Positions 1-14,300 of a DNA stretch of 64,000 bases are shown here, piece by piece. This DNA comes from Aspidapion aeneum (taxonomy: Eukaryota > Arthropoda > Insecta > Coleoptera > Brentidae), in NCBI GenBank assembly GCA_963576565.1, contig OY755042.1, positions 100,062,185-100,126,184 of the forward strand, written 5' to 3'. The notes below the pieces were generated by a model. That model saw only the letters and a list, made by a program, of their open reading frames with translations. It made no database searches and was not told the origin of the DNA. The first letter of the stretch is position 1; every line of letters begins with the position of its first letter. The translations under genes and the position numbers were made by a program.

Positions 1-1049
1 ACTTTGAGTTAAAAAGAGAGAGTAAGTAGCTGGATGACAATGTGTGCGTTTGGTAAATAAAACGAGTGGACCACTCTTCAGTTAATAAACTCATGAGTTT
101 TAAGATTATTAAGCGCCCTTACTAATACATTAGTTTAAAAATAGATAGTAAATAATCGGATAAAAATGTGTAAGTTGAGTTAATGACACGATTAGATTAG
201 ATGGTAGTACGTTCCAGAATTCTATTTTGTGTCGGGGTGCCATGCTACGTCACAGTCAGCGCCTTATTGCCCGCGATTTCCAGATGACGAAATTGCTTGA
301 TGTAGATCTCCAGGAATCAAAGGATTTAATCCCGACTCCATAAAATTTAAATACCAGCCTGAAAATTACGTCGTTAGATGTAAAAGAGCTCACAACTAGT
401 TCATCATCATCTTCTTCTCTTTACCTTTATCTACTCTCCTAAATAGGCGATCTAGATTCAGTACCTTCCGCCTGCGACTTTTATGTGGACAGAGAACTGC
501 GTGCAATTATAATTAAAGTCGAACAATTAACCTGTTCTAAAGAATACGCGGGACCACCTAAGTCTTTCAAGGACACTTGCGACAAACTACGCAAAACTTT
601 ATTTAGAGAAAAAGTTTATCATAGTAAATGAACTTTTATTTTATTAATAATCACTGGTATTATAATACCATTTACTGTCAGCCAAATCAATTAATTCCCT
701 TAGATGTGTTCTGTTATTTTGTGGGCCCATAATTTGAATAATATTGAATCTTAGATCATCTCCATCATCGTATTCTGGACTATGTAAATTTTTGACTTTT
801 AACTGCTCCACTTCTATGAGAAACTTTAAAGGTTTTTTTCCTAAATGGTTAAACCTCACTTTCAGAATTTACAATGAATATGTTGTTAGGCTATAAAAAG
901 TAGGTAAACTTTTGAGTTGTCTAGATGCATTTATTCGCTGGCATTTATATTTTTCCAGAATTAAGTTTCCTTAAGCCCTTTCAATGCGTTTTGTATGTTC
1001 ATTTAAACCTTCTGCTCTTGGGTCAGATCAAACGGTTTTAAAAAAGGAC
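1..1049. other. non-coding, no recognised feature
   Basis: AT-rich sequence 5' of the first sog exon seen. No open frame with a signal peptide or a donor in the required phase was found. It could be sog intron or upstream DNA. Confidence 0.5.
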
Positions 1050-1430
1050 GCAATTTATGATGACAGTCGAGCTGCGATCAAAGCGCTAAACCTAAGGGTA
1101 CTCATCATAAAGCACTTGCCTTTACGATAAGTGTCCTTAGCTAAACCCCTGCAGCCAACCGATATCGGGTTATTCTTTGTTGGGTGCCAGGTCACTTTGA
1201 CATACTAGGTAACGTCGGAGCCCATGCACTTGCAAGAGCAGGTGTAGTCAAAAACGGTAACCAAGTTGACTATAAGATTGCCTATGTGAGTTCTTCATCC
1301 ACACAGAAATGGTTAAGATTACTTTTGTGAAATTTTCATGCTCAGGTGGTATCAAAATGGAACAAAAGACGTAAGATCAGCTGACATTAGAGTTAGTGGT
1401 CGGCCACCATACCTAACCTAACCTAACTTA
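1050..1430 (+). pseudogene. non-LTR retrotransposon relic: RNase H end with CCTAA tail
   Basis: Translation with a frame change gives IYDDSRAAIKALN, then RVILCWVPGHFDILGNVGAH and ALARAGVV. This is the D-S-R-A-A-I / W-V-P-G-H...G-N...A-H-x-L-A-R pattern of the RNase H domain of I/R1-type elements. The piece is broken by stops and ends at 1411-1426 in CCTAA repeats. It is a dead 5'-truncated copy lying upstream of the first sog exon. Confidence 0.75.
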
Positions 1431-2212
1431 CCTAGAGGTAAATGAATCAATGGGATTTTAACTAATTTTAATAATTGCAGATTGTTTTCACACCCACATC
1501 TTTTAAATGCATTCAAGCCTAACATTCTTTTGCAATAATAAAATGCATAGAAAACAATATAATAGTAAGTTGAAAAGCCGGGGACAGACACTAAGTCTAG
1601 TTTGTTAAGTAGTGTGTAATAACTGGCAGTAACAGTTGCATGTCCAACGACATTATAAAAGGTCAAACCAAAATTAACACTTACATAGGCGGTGTTGTTT
1701 GTCGTAGTACAATTACATACACATACCAATTACAAATTATTATTGAAAACGTTACTGATAATTTTGCCATTTTTATTAACACACATAATTAATCATAGAC
1801 CTCAGAATGGGTTACTATCAGATCTATATCATGTATATCTATATATATCTAATAATGACTCCAAGAATTCGGAATAGAACCGATGCTATATGGGTCAAAA
1901 TGCATGTGAATTTTTTTAGAGTAGATATTTCTATTTTGTATTTTATTTGTTTGATACACAGATATATACAGAGATCATGGTAGTAGCTCTTAATCGAGCT
2001 CTTGATCTGCTCCATGATTTCTGTGAGCACTCTTGCGCCTTGAAATCGGATTTTCAATTTGAGAATATCTGACTTGAAGTGGACAAAGTAACCAGATTTA
2101 CAAGTCCTACCATTTTAATCATCAAATTAATGAATAACACACTGCTTTGCTGATATTTATTTATTCAATTCGTTTTCATGTTTTTTAATAAAATAATTTT
2201 TTTTTGTTTCAG
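1431..2212. other. non-coding sequence before the first sog exon seen
   Basis: AT-rich. A 103-codon open frame on the minus strand (1418-1729) has cysteine and tyrosine runs but no family I recognise. The pyrimidine tract before 2213 is the sog acceptor. Confidence 0.5.
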
Positions 2213-2316
2213 AATGCGTCTTCGGTAAACAAGTGCGAGAATTAGGCTCAAAATGGATTCCAGACTTGGGCGTGCCCATCGGAGTATTATACTGCATGCG
2301 ATGCGAATGTGTTCCT
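2213..2316 (+). CDS. sog: sog exon: first half of VWC1
   Basis: The acceptor is tttttgtttcag|AA and the donor CCT|gtaagt. The first two bases complete a Glu codon begun in an unseen upstream exon. Then follow 34 codons starting CVFGKQVRELGSKW and ending YCMRCECVP. Cysteine spacing and the PDLG..P.GV.YC core match the N-terminal VWC module of insect Sog. It exits in phase 0. Confidence 0.93.
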
Positions 2317-5300
2317 GTAAGTACACACTTACGAAGCATTTGTAAAGCGACCTTTACACGATAGATGATGCTCGTGTGAAGGTCGCTTAAAAATACTAAA
2401 TAAGTACAGACTTATTTAAATAATACTTTATGTGCTAGTAAGGGGGTAAGTACAGTTGTCAACATCATGCAACAACTTAAATATTTAAACCTGAAAGATG
2501 GTGTAAATAATAGAGTATAGACCTAATTTTTTTAATCACGTTTGCCAATTGAAGAGTGTTTTGAATTAAATCATTCATTTTTACCAAAAGAAAATATATA
2601 AAAGGTATTCACCCCTTAGAAAAGACCCAATATCAAAATTTAATTTTCCCAAAACTCAGGAGCTTTAGCTACGACTGCCGCAGGAAAGATATTCTAGTTA
2701 AAAATGCATGACCCTGATGGATTTATGAGACAATTTTGGGTCGAAATACCGTCTGCTCAAGACCAAAATGGCAAAGCCACGTGATTATCAAATACAGAAA
2801 GAACTTCACTTCTTTCAAAACCTAAATTTAAAATTGCTTTATTATAATAAAAAAGCATAAAGAAACACTGAGACTGGACTGTTTGCGCATTTTGTTAATT
2901 GTGAAGAAATTATCAAGTTATATAGCTATTATTAGCTACTCTAAAATTACCTAGTAATATTAGGCTTTTTAAATAGGTACGTGATATAGTTCCGAATTTA
3001 GTCAAGATGCTTTAAGACAATTTACGGTTGCATAAAATTACAGTTAAGGAACAAAAGGTAGGTCGTAATTTAGGAAACCTATAAAAACACACAGGATTGC
3101 CTAAAAGTCTTAAGTTACTTTTTGTTAAAATGGTGCTCATGTAAGTATTGGCAGCAGTGTAAGAGTTTTTATATTTTATGCAAGTGCATCATGACCCAAT
3201 TTTCTTGCGTACTTAGCAAACATTAATGATCCTGCTATTTCCAGACGACTTACAAACATCAACATGTTTATGAATTGTTTAAATAAACCAAACAATAAAA
3301 AGTCCTTCACATTTTACAGGTTGTGATTTTTGAGCTTCATAAAATGAAACTACTCCAAAAAATAAAAATTGCAAATCTGTTAGAAACAGTCTAAGCCATA
3401 CAGCCAGCGTTATTTGTCGCTCTCACCTGCTAGGAAATAGAATGCTACATACGTGTGAGCTTTTCGTATGAAAATATTTTTTTATTACAATATATTATAA
3501 TAATTATAAATAATAAAATAATGTTTTATTTTACTCCAAACAAAAATATAAATGCTTATAACCTTATTATAAGAAAGAAATAAGTAAATACCTACATTAA
3601 TATAAGTCGAGCTGATTTTTTTGTAAAAAACTATTAATTTGATTTTTATTAAGTCTTTATCTGTAATATATATAGGGCCTAATCCCATTTGAATCATAAT
3701 TTTTACCAAAATAAATTGCGAAGCTTAGCTTAACACCAGCTCGAAATACATTGATAATAATTTATTGTTTGTTAATAATTTATAGCTCTACGGTCGCATT
3801 AAAAATATTCCAATATAGAAAGTTTGTCGGCAGAGCACCCCAGTTCATTGAAGAATGCATACCAGTAAAGCACATACGCTGTTCATAATTTTTTTACCAC
3901 ATAAGACCATTTTGGGACAGAAACGTTTCTCCAAAAACTATTCCAAATAGCAATTAAATCAAAATTTAATAAGCTATAATTTTGAAGTGATAAATTTTGA
4001 AACGATTAACAGTTTAAACAGCTATGCACCACTCTTATTCTAGAGGGATATCTTTGACAATGGGAAGAAAGAATTATAGAGATTGCATATGCATTGCATT
4101 ATTTCAAATTTGGTGTTTTGATAATTATATTGGCAATCGCCCATTGCGATCAGAAATTTTAAAACACGAAAAGGTGATCTCATGTTTTCAGACGTTGATA
4201 CTTTATGTCTAATTTGAGTTTTCATACCTTTGACAGTACAATGAATAGAGGAGTTTTACCCTACAAAAGGTCCGGTAGTTCTGAATTTTGGATATGTTAT
4301 TAAGGTCGAAAGGGTAGTTAAAAATCTGAGTTTTCGTCACCCCCACCCCTGTGCTTCCTCCGCCATCTTAAAAAAACCATCAAAAATTGGCACTTTTTGT
4401 AGTTTTTTGCCTGTAACTTCGTTCCAGTATACTAAATCGCAAAAAGAGTAATATGAAATTTTTTAGAGGATATAATTGTCTACAATTGGGTGGTACTATG
4501 GTTGTTCTGCGAGCAGTAGTAACGAAGCTAGGTAATTTCCAAAAATGACTAAAATCACGTGCTTGGGCAAATTTTCAGATTTTTTCTATTTTAGACGGCA
4601 TAAGCTCCGAAATACTTTGTTCTAGGGTAAAAGTTCTAAGAACATATCTTGTAGAGAATTTTATCAGCTACAAAATGCATTCTTTAAATGTATTTTTAAA
4701 TATTGTAATGGAGTGGCAGTAGCTTTTAACTTAAAGTAAGTAAGTTAGAAAATAATAATTTTTTTAAATTTAGTGCTTTAAACGGCACGTTTTTTATTTA
4801 TTTTTATTTTTTTGTGTAAATTTAGTGACACACAAAAAGGTAAGAGAGCTTAGGGGTCAAACACCTCCTTAAACCAACCACCTCTTCAAAAACCCCCCCA
4901 GACCCCCCAAAATCTAACATATTTAGGTTTTCTCAAATTTTCTTAAAAAATACGCATCTAAGAGAAAAATGTGCAATATACTTTATAGTAGACAATGAAA
5001 TTTCCTTTTGAAAAAGGTACAACTCGATGGGGGTCAACTATTTATAAACTCTTCAGCGGCGTCCGTTAATTGAAGTAATTTAAAAAAGTAAAAAAATATC
5101 CATGTTTTTTCCATGATTTATTCGATTCTTTTTTAATGGTAGGTAATTATATCCTCTAAAAAATTTTATATAACTCTTTTTGCAATTTAGTTTACGAAAT
5201 TAAAGGCAAAAAACTAAAAAAAGTGCCAATTTTTGATGGATTTTTCAAGATGGCGGAGGGAGCACAGGGGTGGGGTCGACGAAAACTCAGATTTTTAACT

Positions 5301-8300
5301 ACCCTCCTGAGCTTAACAACATATCCAAAATTCAGAACTACCGGACCTTTTTTAGGGTAACCCCCCTATTTTGGCCTCTATTCATTGAACTAAGTGGGAA
5401 GGAAAGAAGAATTATAGAGATCAGTTGGATGGCTTGGTCGAGTTAATACCCTGAGAGTTTCTCGTTCTAGTCTTGAGACACCACACACATGCATAGATGG
5501 AAGTTTTCCGAAAATGTATGTATAGTCTTCGGTGGCTTAACGTAAAGAGCGTTTGCGTACAGAGCAAGAGATTCCGGGTTCGAGTCCCGGCCGAAGACAA
5601 AAAACTTTTTTCTTATTTTTCTTTTTTTTTAAATTTTACTCGTTGTTTAAAAGGACTAGTGTTATTGCAAATACCTTACATAATTAATAATTTTCACACA
5701 TTTGATCCTGTTTAATTCCAGACGTTTAATAAATATCAACATGAAATCTATGAGTTGCTTAAACAAACAGCCCAAACAATCAAATCCTACACATTTTCCA
5801 GGTTGTAACTTTTATGTTTTAAAAATTAAAATTGCTTCAAAAACAAACACAGAAATAATATTAGACAGGCTGACTAACAGCAAGACTATTAGGAAATGAT
5901 AAAAACTTAAAAGTTTGTTTTCTTAAGTTTATTATGAAAACAAACCGAACCTTGTTCTTATAATGGGAATTTAATGCTAAAATTTTAGAACATTATTAAC
6001 AGCCCACAACAAGGTGCGCCTTCCTGCGCGCTATTTTGTTTTATGTCTCAATTACGAGTATAACTTTTTTTTGATCTTTTATTGGCTGTTAAATTATCTT
6101 CCTTTATTTTTAGATCACACAGATTTTTTTAATATCAAATTAAGGCAAATGGCGTCGGTTCAAAATAAAAAATGCTTTCCTATGTCTATCTATCTATCTA
6201 TCTTATCTATTTGGCCTTCTTCGATCCATGTTTGGATATAGGCCTCCCCCAATATCTTCCACTCTTCCCCGTGTTCATCCATCTAGTCATCGCCCATCTC
6301 ATTTGTGGTCTTCCCCTACTTCTTTTATTTTCCCAAGGTCTCCAGTCTACAATACATTTTTTCCAACAATCATCTTTCTGTCTGATAGTATGACAGGCAA
6401 ATGTTCATTTTAATTTTGGTACTTCTCCTCTGACATCCCTTACTTTTGTTTTATTTTTTATCCATTCATTCCTTTTTCTGTTAGCTTTTGTTACCTTATC
6501 CATGTTTGATTTTGTAAGCGTCCAGGTCTGAGATCCATATGTAAGCACAGGAAGAATACATTGGTTTAAACACTGACGTTTTAAGGTACTTAATTTTTTA
6601 TTTTTTAACATGTAACTCAATTTACCGAATTCTACTTAATTTTTAAAAAATTTTTGCTTGCGGTGCCATAAATCTCCTTTAAAGACTAAATTTCACACCT
6701 CAGATTTATCAAAAACCGCATATAGAAAATATTTTGATGTTTGTTGCCGATTTGGCCCCTCCCCCCAGAAATCCTGGATCCGTCACTGCAAGTGATGGCA
6801 GGCAAACTTATATTTGCTTCGAACTCAGATAAAATGCATGGATCCATGGCGGATCTGATACCTTCCTATCTAGCCTATTGAAAACAGTTTTTTGGAAATG
6901 TCTCAGAAACTAAAGCGCTTAAGAAGTTTTCGGTTATAACGCAAATATTATTCAGCAAAATATAGTCTACTATATTCTGAAAACAGCATACCTATTGATA
7001 CAATCCTCTGTTAAAAAGCAAGCATTTTTAAAAAATTTTAATTAATGGATTTTTTCCAAAATCTATCAGCTGTGAGTGTCGAACACTAATTTATTTTACC
7101 TCAAAATTTTTTGAAAATCGATTTAGCAGTTTAGGAGCTATCGTGTTACGGACAGATACACACACACACAGACAGAAATCACGACAATATTGCTAAGATA
7201 AGTCAAAATACACCCAAAAAACACATTTTCGGCGTTATTAAAAAAAAATAATACCTTCTCTAGCCATTGCTACGCGGGCTAGGAAGGTAAAAATCGTTAT
7301 TTGTATATTTTAAATTTTTGTTGAGGTGGGTATTTATAATAATTGTCAAACAAATCAAACTTATAACTAACTGATGCTCCTAGGGGCTTTATGCGCAACA
7401 ACCTGAATTTACATGAACTTTCCTCACAAAGTGATTTTCGGGTATTTAAAATTTATTAGGCATTCTTTTTTCTTTTTGTATTGTATAAACCAGGAAATAT
7501 GAAAGGTTTTCAATGATGTAAACGGTTCAAACCTTTCGTGATGGCCTGGTGAAATACGTGATTGCTATGTGATCGATGCCGATTGATCTTAATGAAATCC
7601 TGTCTGACCGGCAATCAAATGACATGACATCATGACCAGAAATAGACAAAAAAATTAGGCTTGACTGTGTTTTTTAAAAGGGATCGCGAATCGATGCTTT
7701 TTATCAGTGGCGCACGTAGAGATTGGCCTTGAGGGCAAAAGGGGATTACCACCAAACTTAAGGGAAAAGGTAAGGAAGGACTGAAAGTATTTTGTTTCCA
7801 ACTTATAGAATTTACTAAATTTTAGGTGTAGGGGCAAACTGTGAATTTTAAAAATGAAAATTTTGATAACATCAATTCATTTTTTGATGCAACATAATTC
7901 CTTTTTTCCAAAAAAATATAGGCTAAGGAGATATAATGAGAAAATTTTTTAAAATTATTTATTACCTTTAGTATAGTGAATATAAGTAAGAAAAATTTGT
8001 TAGATATAACAAAATATCGAAAAAATATGTTGAAGGCTTGACACCCTGTATCTAAAAATCAAAGAGCTTAGATTGTAAAATATCTTTCTTCTGACCTTTT
8101 CTACCACGCCTTAAAGCTTGCTACATTATTTGGAATATGTTTGTCTATCCTTTTTAAATTTAAATCGTTTTATTTTGATGGTGCCTGTGGGGGTTTTACG
8201 CGATGTACGTACGCCATTGCTTTTTTTACTCCATAAATTGGAACTAATCGGTTCGATTGAATCAATTGCGCTCTTTGATCTTTGCACAACGGTTTTTAAA

Positions 8301-11300
8301 TTGAAGTGTATCAAATTCGATTAACCGTTATTTAACATCGTAGGGTAAAAGCTTTCTGCGAAAGCAAAGCCCATCGGTCTGGCAGTTGCACACCCTATCA
8401 TTAGAAAGAACATCTACAGCGTTCGTCAACGATCGTTTGGCCATTGAAAAATATGTGAACTGAAGTAAGATCGCTTTTTAAATAAATGGCACTAAGAGAG
8501 GTAAATAGTTTAGCGCTGTTGTCAAGTTAGCAATTCAAGAAAATGGTTTTCTTTTCGCGATCTAATGACGTTACTCTTACCGGCTGAGTAGAGCAAAGAC
8601 GGCCATGCATAAAATCCTTAAAACCCCTTGATTTTAATTGCAGTAGCGCCATCTCTTAGATATCATTTGAACTGTAATTAAGTGTACAGGTAGAGCTTTC
8701 TAACATGGCAAAAATGTTAAAGGAGGTTACTACACGCACAAACAAAATATTCCACAAATTTCAACTTTATGGATAACAAATTTCTAGGTCTTTATGTGAA
8801 CCGATTTATTCTCAACCAGAATTAGAAACCAATACTTTGAAAAGTTACTATTACATTACAAATTACTTTATAGGAATGGACTTAGAAAACTGTGTAATAA
8901 ATTACAACAAAAAAATAATTTAATTATAAATCTCCTACTTGCAAAATAAAAAAAAGTAGTTGACAATTTTTTCTATCTCCGCTGGAACTACAGACGGCTT
9001 TTACCAATAAAGTTGCTGAAATCTCCAGGGATACCAATTTAGGTACACGTGACAACAATGCAATTTCAACAACAACATGCTTCCTTGTCTTTTGTCGTGT
9101 ATACCTAGTCTGTCGCGCTAACAAAAGAGTGTATTTGATATTACAAAATTTTAGGTAGGACCTAGTTATCTTATTAACTATCGCAAAATACATTATTCAT
9201 CAGATAAATCAAAATAGAATCAAGTTCCGAAAGATATTATCAAAGATATATTACTAAAAATAAAATATTAATTTTATGATGGACGGCATCCGCAGTTTGT
9301 TGTCGAATTTTCATTTTAATGCGTCTCACATACGGAGCGCAAGCAGTGCACACGCGGCGCATTCGCGGAGCAGTTTGGTGTATACGCACTTTAATACAAA
9401 ATGGCCAATCAACGCGCCTTGATGCCAAATTGTTGAAAGTGCGTCAGATCTAGGGAAATTTTCGCCACCTTATTGGTGAAACCTAATGTTTCTTAAACCT
9501 GTGTGCTAAAGTGCCCAATTTGTACGCTAACGAAAGTATTTGTTGTTATACTTTCGTGCTACGAAACAAAGTTAATAAAAGTTGTAATTTAAGTAAGCAT
9601 ATGTGACATATTTGTACGATTTCAGTCAATCGGATCTATCTAACTACCATTTTCACTTACAGCAAAGAGATAAAATTGAAAATTTAATATAAACAATATT
9701 TCTATAATCTCCTTAGTTGTGACTTTAAAAGGAATTTGCACTTAAGTCGAAACATATGGTCATTCGGTCAAGTTCCATACATGCCTGCATGAGTTTTATG
9801 TTACTGGTGTAGGTAACGTTTTATTAAAAGTAAAACAATAAATCTTTCTTTTAACCATAATTATTATAGAAGATTTAAATCAAAAAGAATGAAAATTTTG
9901 CTGTTGAACATGAAGTTAGACATATGTCAAAATTACAGTACTTACTTGATTTGTCTAAAACAAAAGCTCATTCAACACACTTAGATTCCATCGCTTTTTT
10001 TTGATTAGATGAATGACTTAGAACCCATTGTAAATGCTCCAATACTATTTTGTGGATAATCTAATAAATTGGGAGAAAATAAAAAAAATCGACGATTTCA
10101 TGTTCAACCCGAGAAGAACGCAACACTAAAAAACCCATTAAAGTATCAGTTGCGTACGCAGGGGGTCTCAGGGGCTCCTCCCCCCCCCCCAGAGCCACTG
10201 AATGTTGAACCCTAAAACAAGAATTTCCCCAAAAATCAGTATTAAAAGTATCGATCTGCGCCACTCTCGAATTAGTGACCTTTATCGGGACCTAAAAATT
10301 AAAACAGTAACAGGAACTATAAAAAAGTACGAAAAAAGTCATGAAGATGAACTTCATTGAGATATGAATGTGGAAGCAATTGAGTTTCTAGATAATAAAA
10401 AGAATGATACTGTTTAATATAACAAACTAAATGAAATAAAAAACAATAATGCTACAAATTTAACACACAATTGAAGCTCTTAAAGCCGAAATTTTTATTT
10501 TAAACGCTAAATTCTGTACAATTTTAATTTAATTAGCGTTAAAACAAAAATGCTAATTAAATAAAAAATATAATAAAACAGTGTTTAATAAATAAATAAA
10601 AACGAGGGCAACGAAACTCTTTTGATGAAAATAAAAAGTGTCAGATATCTTACCTTCAACTAAAATCGGTAAAAAGTAATGTCGAGGCAATAAAAAAGCG
10701 CGAAATCGCCGTGTAAAAGGCGGCGCGAAACAAAAAAGAATCCCGTAGGGATCAGATGTTTATCATATTTCGACTCTACGGCTTTAATGAATACCCATGA
10801 CAAAAGTGAAGACAATGATGTATTTAAAACACCAACACAAAATAAAACCGGAAAAAACTGAACTGAAGTGTATAATTGCATTGTTATAAACACTAAAGTG
10901 GCAAGTTTAATAAATATTGCTGAAATTCTAAAAATTGAAAAACGAGATAAGAAGTAATATGACACAAAAAAATTTAAATCAAGAATATTTTAAAGACAAA
11001 TTAGCCATATAAGTAACTAAAAACTGTGGATATAAATTTCAGTGGATTTCTTTTTTCGCAAATTGGGTTACGTGGGTTTTCAGAACCAAATAAACAGATG
11101 CTGGTAGATCACCAGAATAATAATGTTTTATAAAATGACATTTGCTTTACGGTCAATGATCCTTTTAATGGATTTGGCCACTTATAACGTGCTCTTAATA
11201 ATTTAGTCGAGAGAAGTATGAACATTACCCTAGGAGTATAATTTTCTCATCTTTAAAATATAAAGAAATATCACAATAATGGGTTTCTTTCATATTTGCA

Positions 11301-14300
11301 AGACATTTAAGAGTCCTTGTTGGCATTTCAGGATTATCAGTTACACCTTGGTACACTAATTTATCGTGAATAACACTATATGTTGTAGAAAATTTAACGT
11401 GATTTTATAGATAAATTTAGTTTAAAATAAGATCGATCTCTGACAATAAGTCAATGTAGTATTTATTTTGTTTTAGTTCCAGAGAAAGAGACGAATTGTG
11501 GCCAGAGTACAGTGCCACAACATTAAAAATGAATGCCCGGAGCCCCAGTGTGACGATCCCGTCGTTATTCCAGGCAGATGCTGCAAGACGTGTCCCGGAG
11601 AAACCCAGGGTGAGTATAGCATATATGTATACGCGTAAATAATTTAGTAGGTTGGCTATGGGTGGAAAAGTTTTTCTGATTTAGAAATGCGGTGCTCTCA
11701 GAATATTGCAAAGTTTTACTGAAATTTTTTAAATTGCAAAAGAAGCTAATTACCAAGTTTTATTAATCTGTAGTTATTTATATTCTGAAACCATACAAAA
11801 GAATCAGTAAAATTTAAAATCTCTAAGTTGTTTATACAGAATGTTTTAGGAGATACCTCAAAATTTCCGATAAAAGGTCAAATAGTACGTACTTACCAAG
11901 ATAATTAATTAAATACTTAAAGGAAATAATCTCATTTTGATACCTACTTATGTGTAGCAAAGATTTGAGAAACAGATTTTGATGACGCGACATCTCGTGA
12001 TTTAGATTCCATGATAACAATTATAATACACAACATTACAACTCTATTTATTGAAAAAAAAAATGTCAATCAAGTAAAGAAGTTTTTAAGTCTCTGATTT
12101 GTAATTCACAATTATAATTTAAACCATTACCACCATTATGTTATCAGTGTAATTATTCAATATAACTTATTAATTTACAATTAAACTTCAGCGATTCAGT
12201 TTGTCGAATTTTATTGAGAAAATTGAAACATAAAATTCACAAATATATTTATTTTAAAATTTTGAGAAACCGATAAGTAATTATAATTTTCTGATTTTAA
12301 CATATTAGGATAAGAGAGCAAAATGTTATTCTATTTCTCTTGTCTTATCGGTCACGTTTTTTGTTTTATCTATATTTACAGCTATTTAATTTATTTTTCT
12401 AGGATTCTTTTTTACATTGATCTTATTACGTATTGTTTTTTTTTACGCGTTCAGTTTTATTCTATGTTATTATTACAAATTGGTTTATTTGTAATGGGTA
12501 AGCTGTATATGCCCTATTTAATATTTTGATAAGCGTCCATATCTCTTTGATATAAGCTGTTGTATTTGAATGTCATCTGCGTAAGAATTGGCCAATCACG
12601 TACAGGGTATTGTGAACATTGCTACAATATCTGTAATATATATATATGGGGCATACCCATGCATTCTCACACGCAATACTTGAAGCCAGGACCCCTATTT
12701 AATTCTTAATGTTCCTTTTGCGAGTAGACAGGATTTTGGTTACTACGCATGCGTCAGTTTTGGTGGTTTTGGAACATACTCCGACACGTCACTACATTAT
12801 TTGATAATTGTCAAAAGTTTAGGGTTATGTCTATTATTTTTTTCTAAAAACTAGTTGATTGGGTGAAAATTTATCAAATTGTGGATTAAAATTGTAGTTT
12901 TTCTAAAACGAATTGTGCAGATTTATTGTGGACACCATGAAGAGTGTTTAATGCCATCTATAAACCATTCTTAACTTTATTAACAAATTATAAAGAAAAA
13001 TATGAGTAGTTACCTATGGAATGGTACTCCTTTACTTCTCCCGGACATTTTTCCACAAACCGAACATGTTTTAGGTGAATTATTTCCCATTTTTCACAGA
13101 AAAAATCATAATTTTACAACAAACGCAAAACACTGCAAAATGTAAATAAACAACAAAGATGACCTTCATCTACATAGCAGCTGTGTGTCTACATGACAAA
13201 ACAGAGGCATGCGCACTTGAAAATCCGCGCCCGCAAATTTAAACTTGCCATTGTTTCCACAGCGAGCTATGAGTGCTTAACTTGCAATAATGTCGAGTTA
13301 GGTTAGGAAGACTTAGCAATTCCCTCAAGGCCCTGTCGTTGGAAATTCCTTACGCATTCCCAACAATGCCGAATTAGGGTTAGGTATTATTTACAGAATT
13401 ACCCGCAATGCCTCGTGGTTGGTCATTGGTTACGCCTACCTCACCTTGGCATTTAGCAACTCTTGGTGGTTGCATTTCTAGTAGACACACAATTTTGCAT
13501 ACATAGAACAGATTTTTCATTATGTAGGTCGTTGGTTCAGGCGCCACACACCACTTATTTTATATAGTCGGCCTTGGTTCCGACCATTTTACTATACTTA
13601 CAACCGTATTATTCTAAAATTCCGGTCGCTTACTTACTGCTTAAGTCAATAGACGGCCGAGAAAATGCTGATGTTGCAAAGAAGAAAAAACATATTATTC
13701 TAACACTTACAATAAAAGAAAATTTAATCCAAATAAGGTTCTCAGACTCGTATTTATTTTTAAACTGGCGTATATATCCTTCTTTCGACCTTGTATTCAA
13801 CTGACTGCATTTATTAGCGAAATTCACATGGTATTTGATTTTTCCAACAAAAAAGTCAACAAATTAGCAAGGTTCCCTTTTAATAACGTATAAATAAACA
13901 TGTTTCGTTCCCTAATTTTTCCATTTTTTTTTCTAATTAAATCAGGCAAAACTTTTATTTGGGACATTGATACAATTTTTCAGTGTAAAGATGCCACTTA
14001 ATAATTATTCTAAACTAAATTAACTTATATACTTATGATTATTTAAGTTAATGTTGTGATTTAATTCACCTTTTTTATGGATTTTATTTTTTGAAGATGT
14101 TCATAAATCACTTAAAACATTTAAACGAGCCGGTGAAAAATAAAAGGTGACGATGGGTCTTGACAATGCGGGAAATATATTAGCCGTAAAGTTATATCAG
14201 AGATCGGAATTTGGTCCAACCAAAATATCCGCTCGTTTGTATGGTGTTGTTCCCAGAAAACCAGAAAGAACGATACAATTGCGGCGGTCAGAGGAATTCC

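Noticed and set aside
1418..1729. 103-codon minus-strand open frame
   Set aside because: No Met-led context, no recognised domain, and it overlaps a retrotransposon tail.
8118..8324. Pair of overlapping sense/antisense open frames
   Set aside because: Typical chance frames; no codon pattern or homology.
10660..10965. 101-codon minus-strand open frame
   Set aside because: Hydrophobic, Phe/Ser-rich reading of AT-rich intron with no family resemblance.
13349..13360. ggaaattcc as a Dorsal/NF-kB site in the sog intron
   Set aside because: A single short match in 27 kb is expected by chance; clustering would need a matrix scan.
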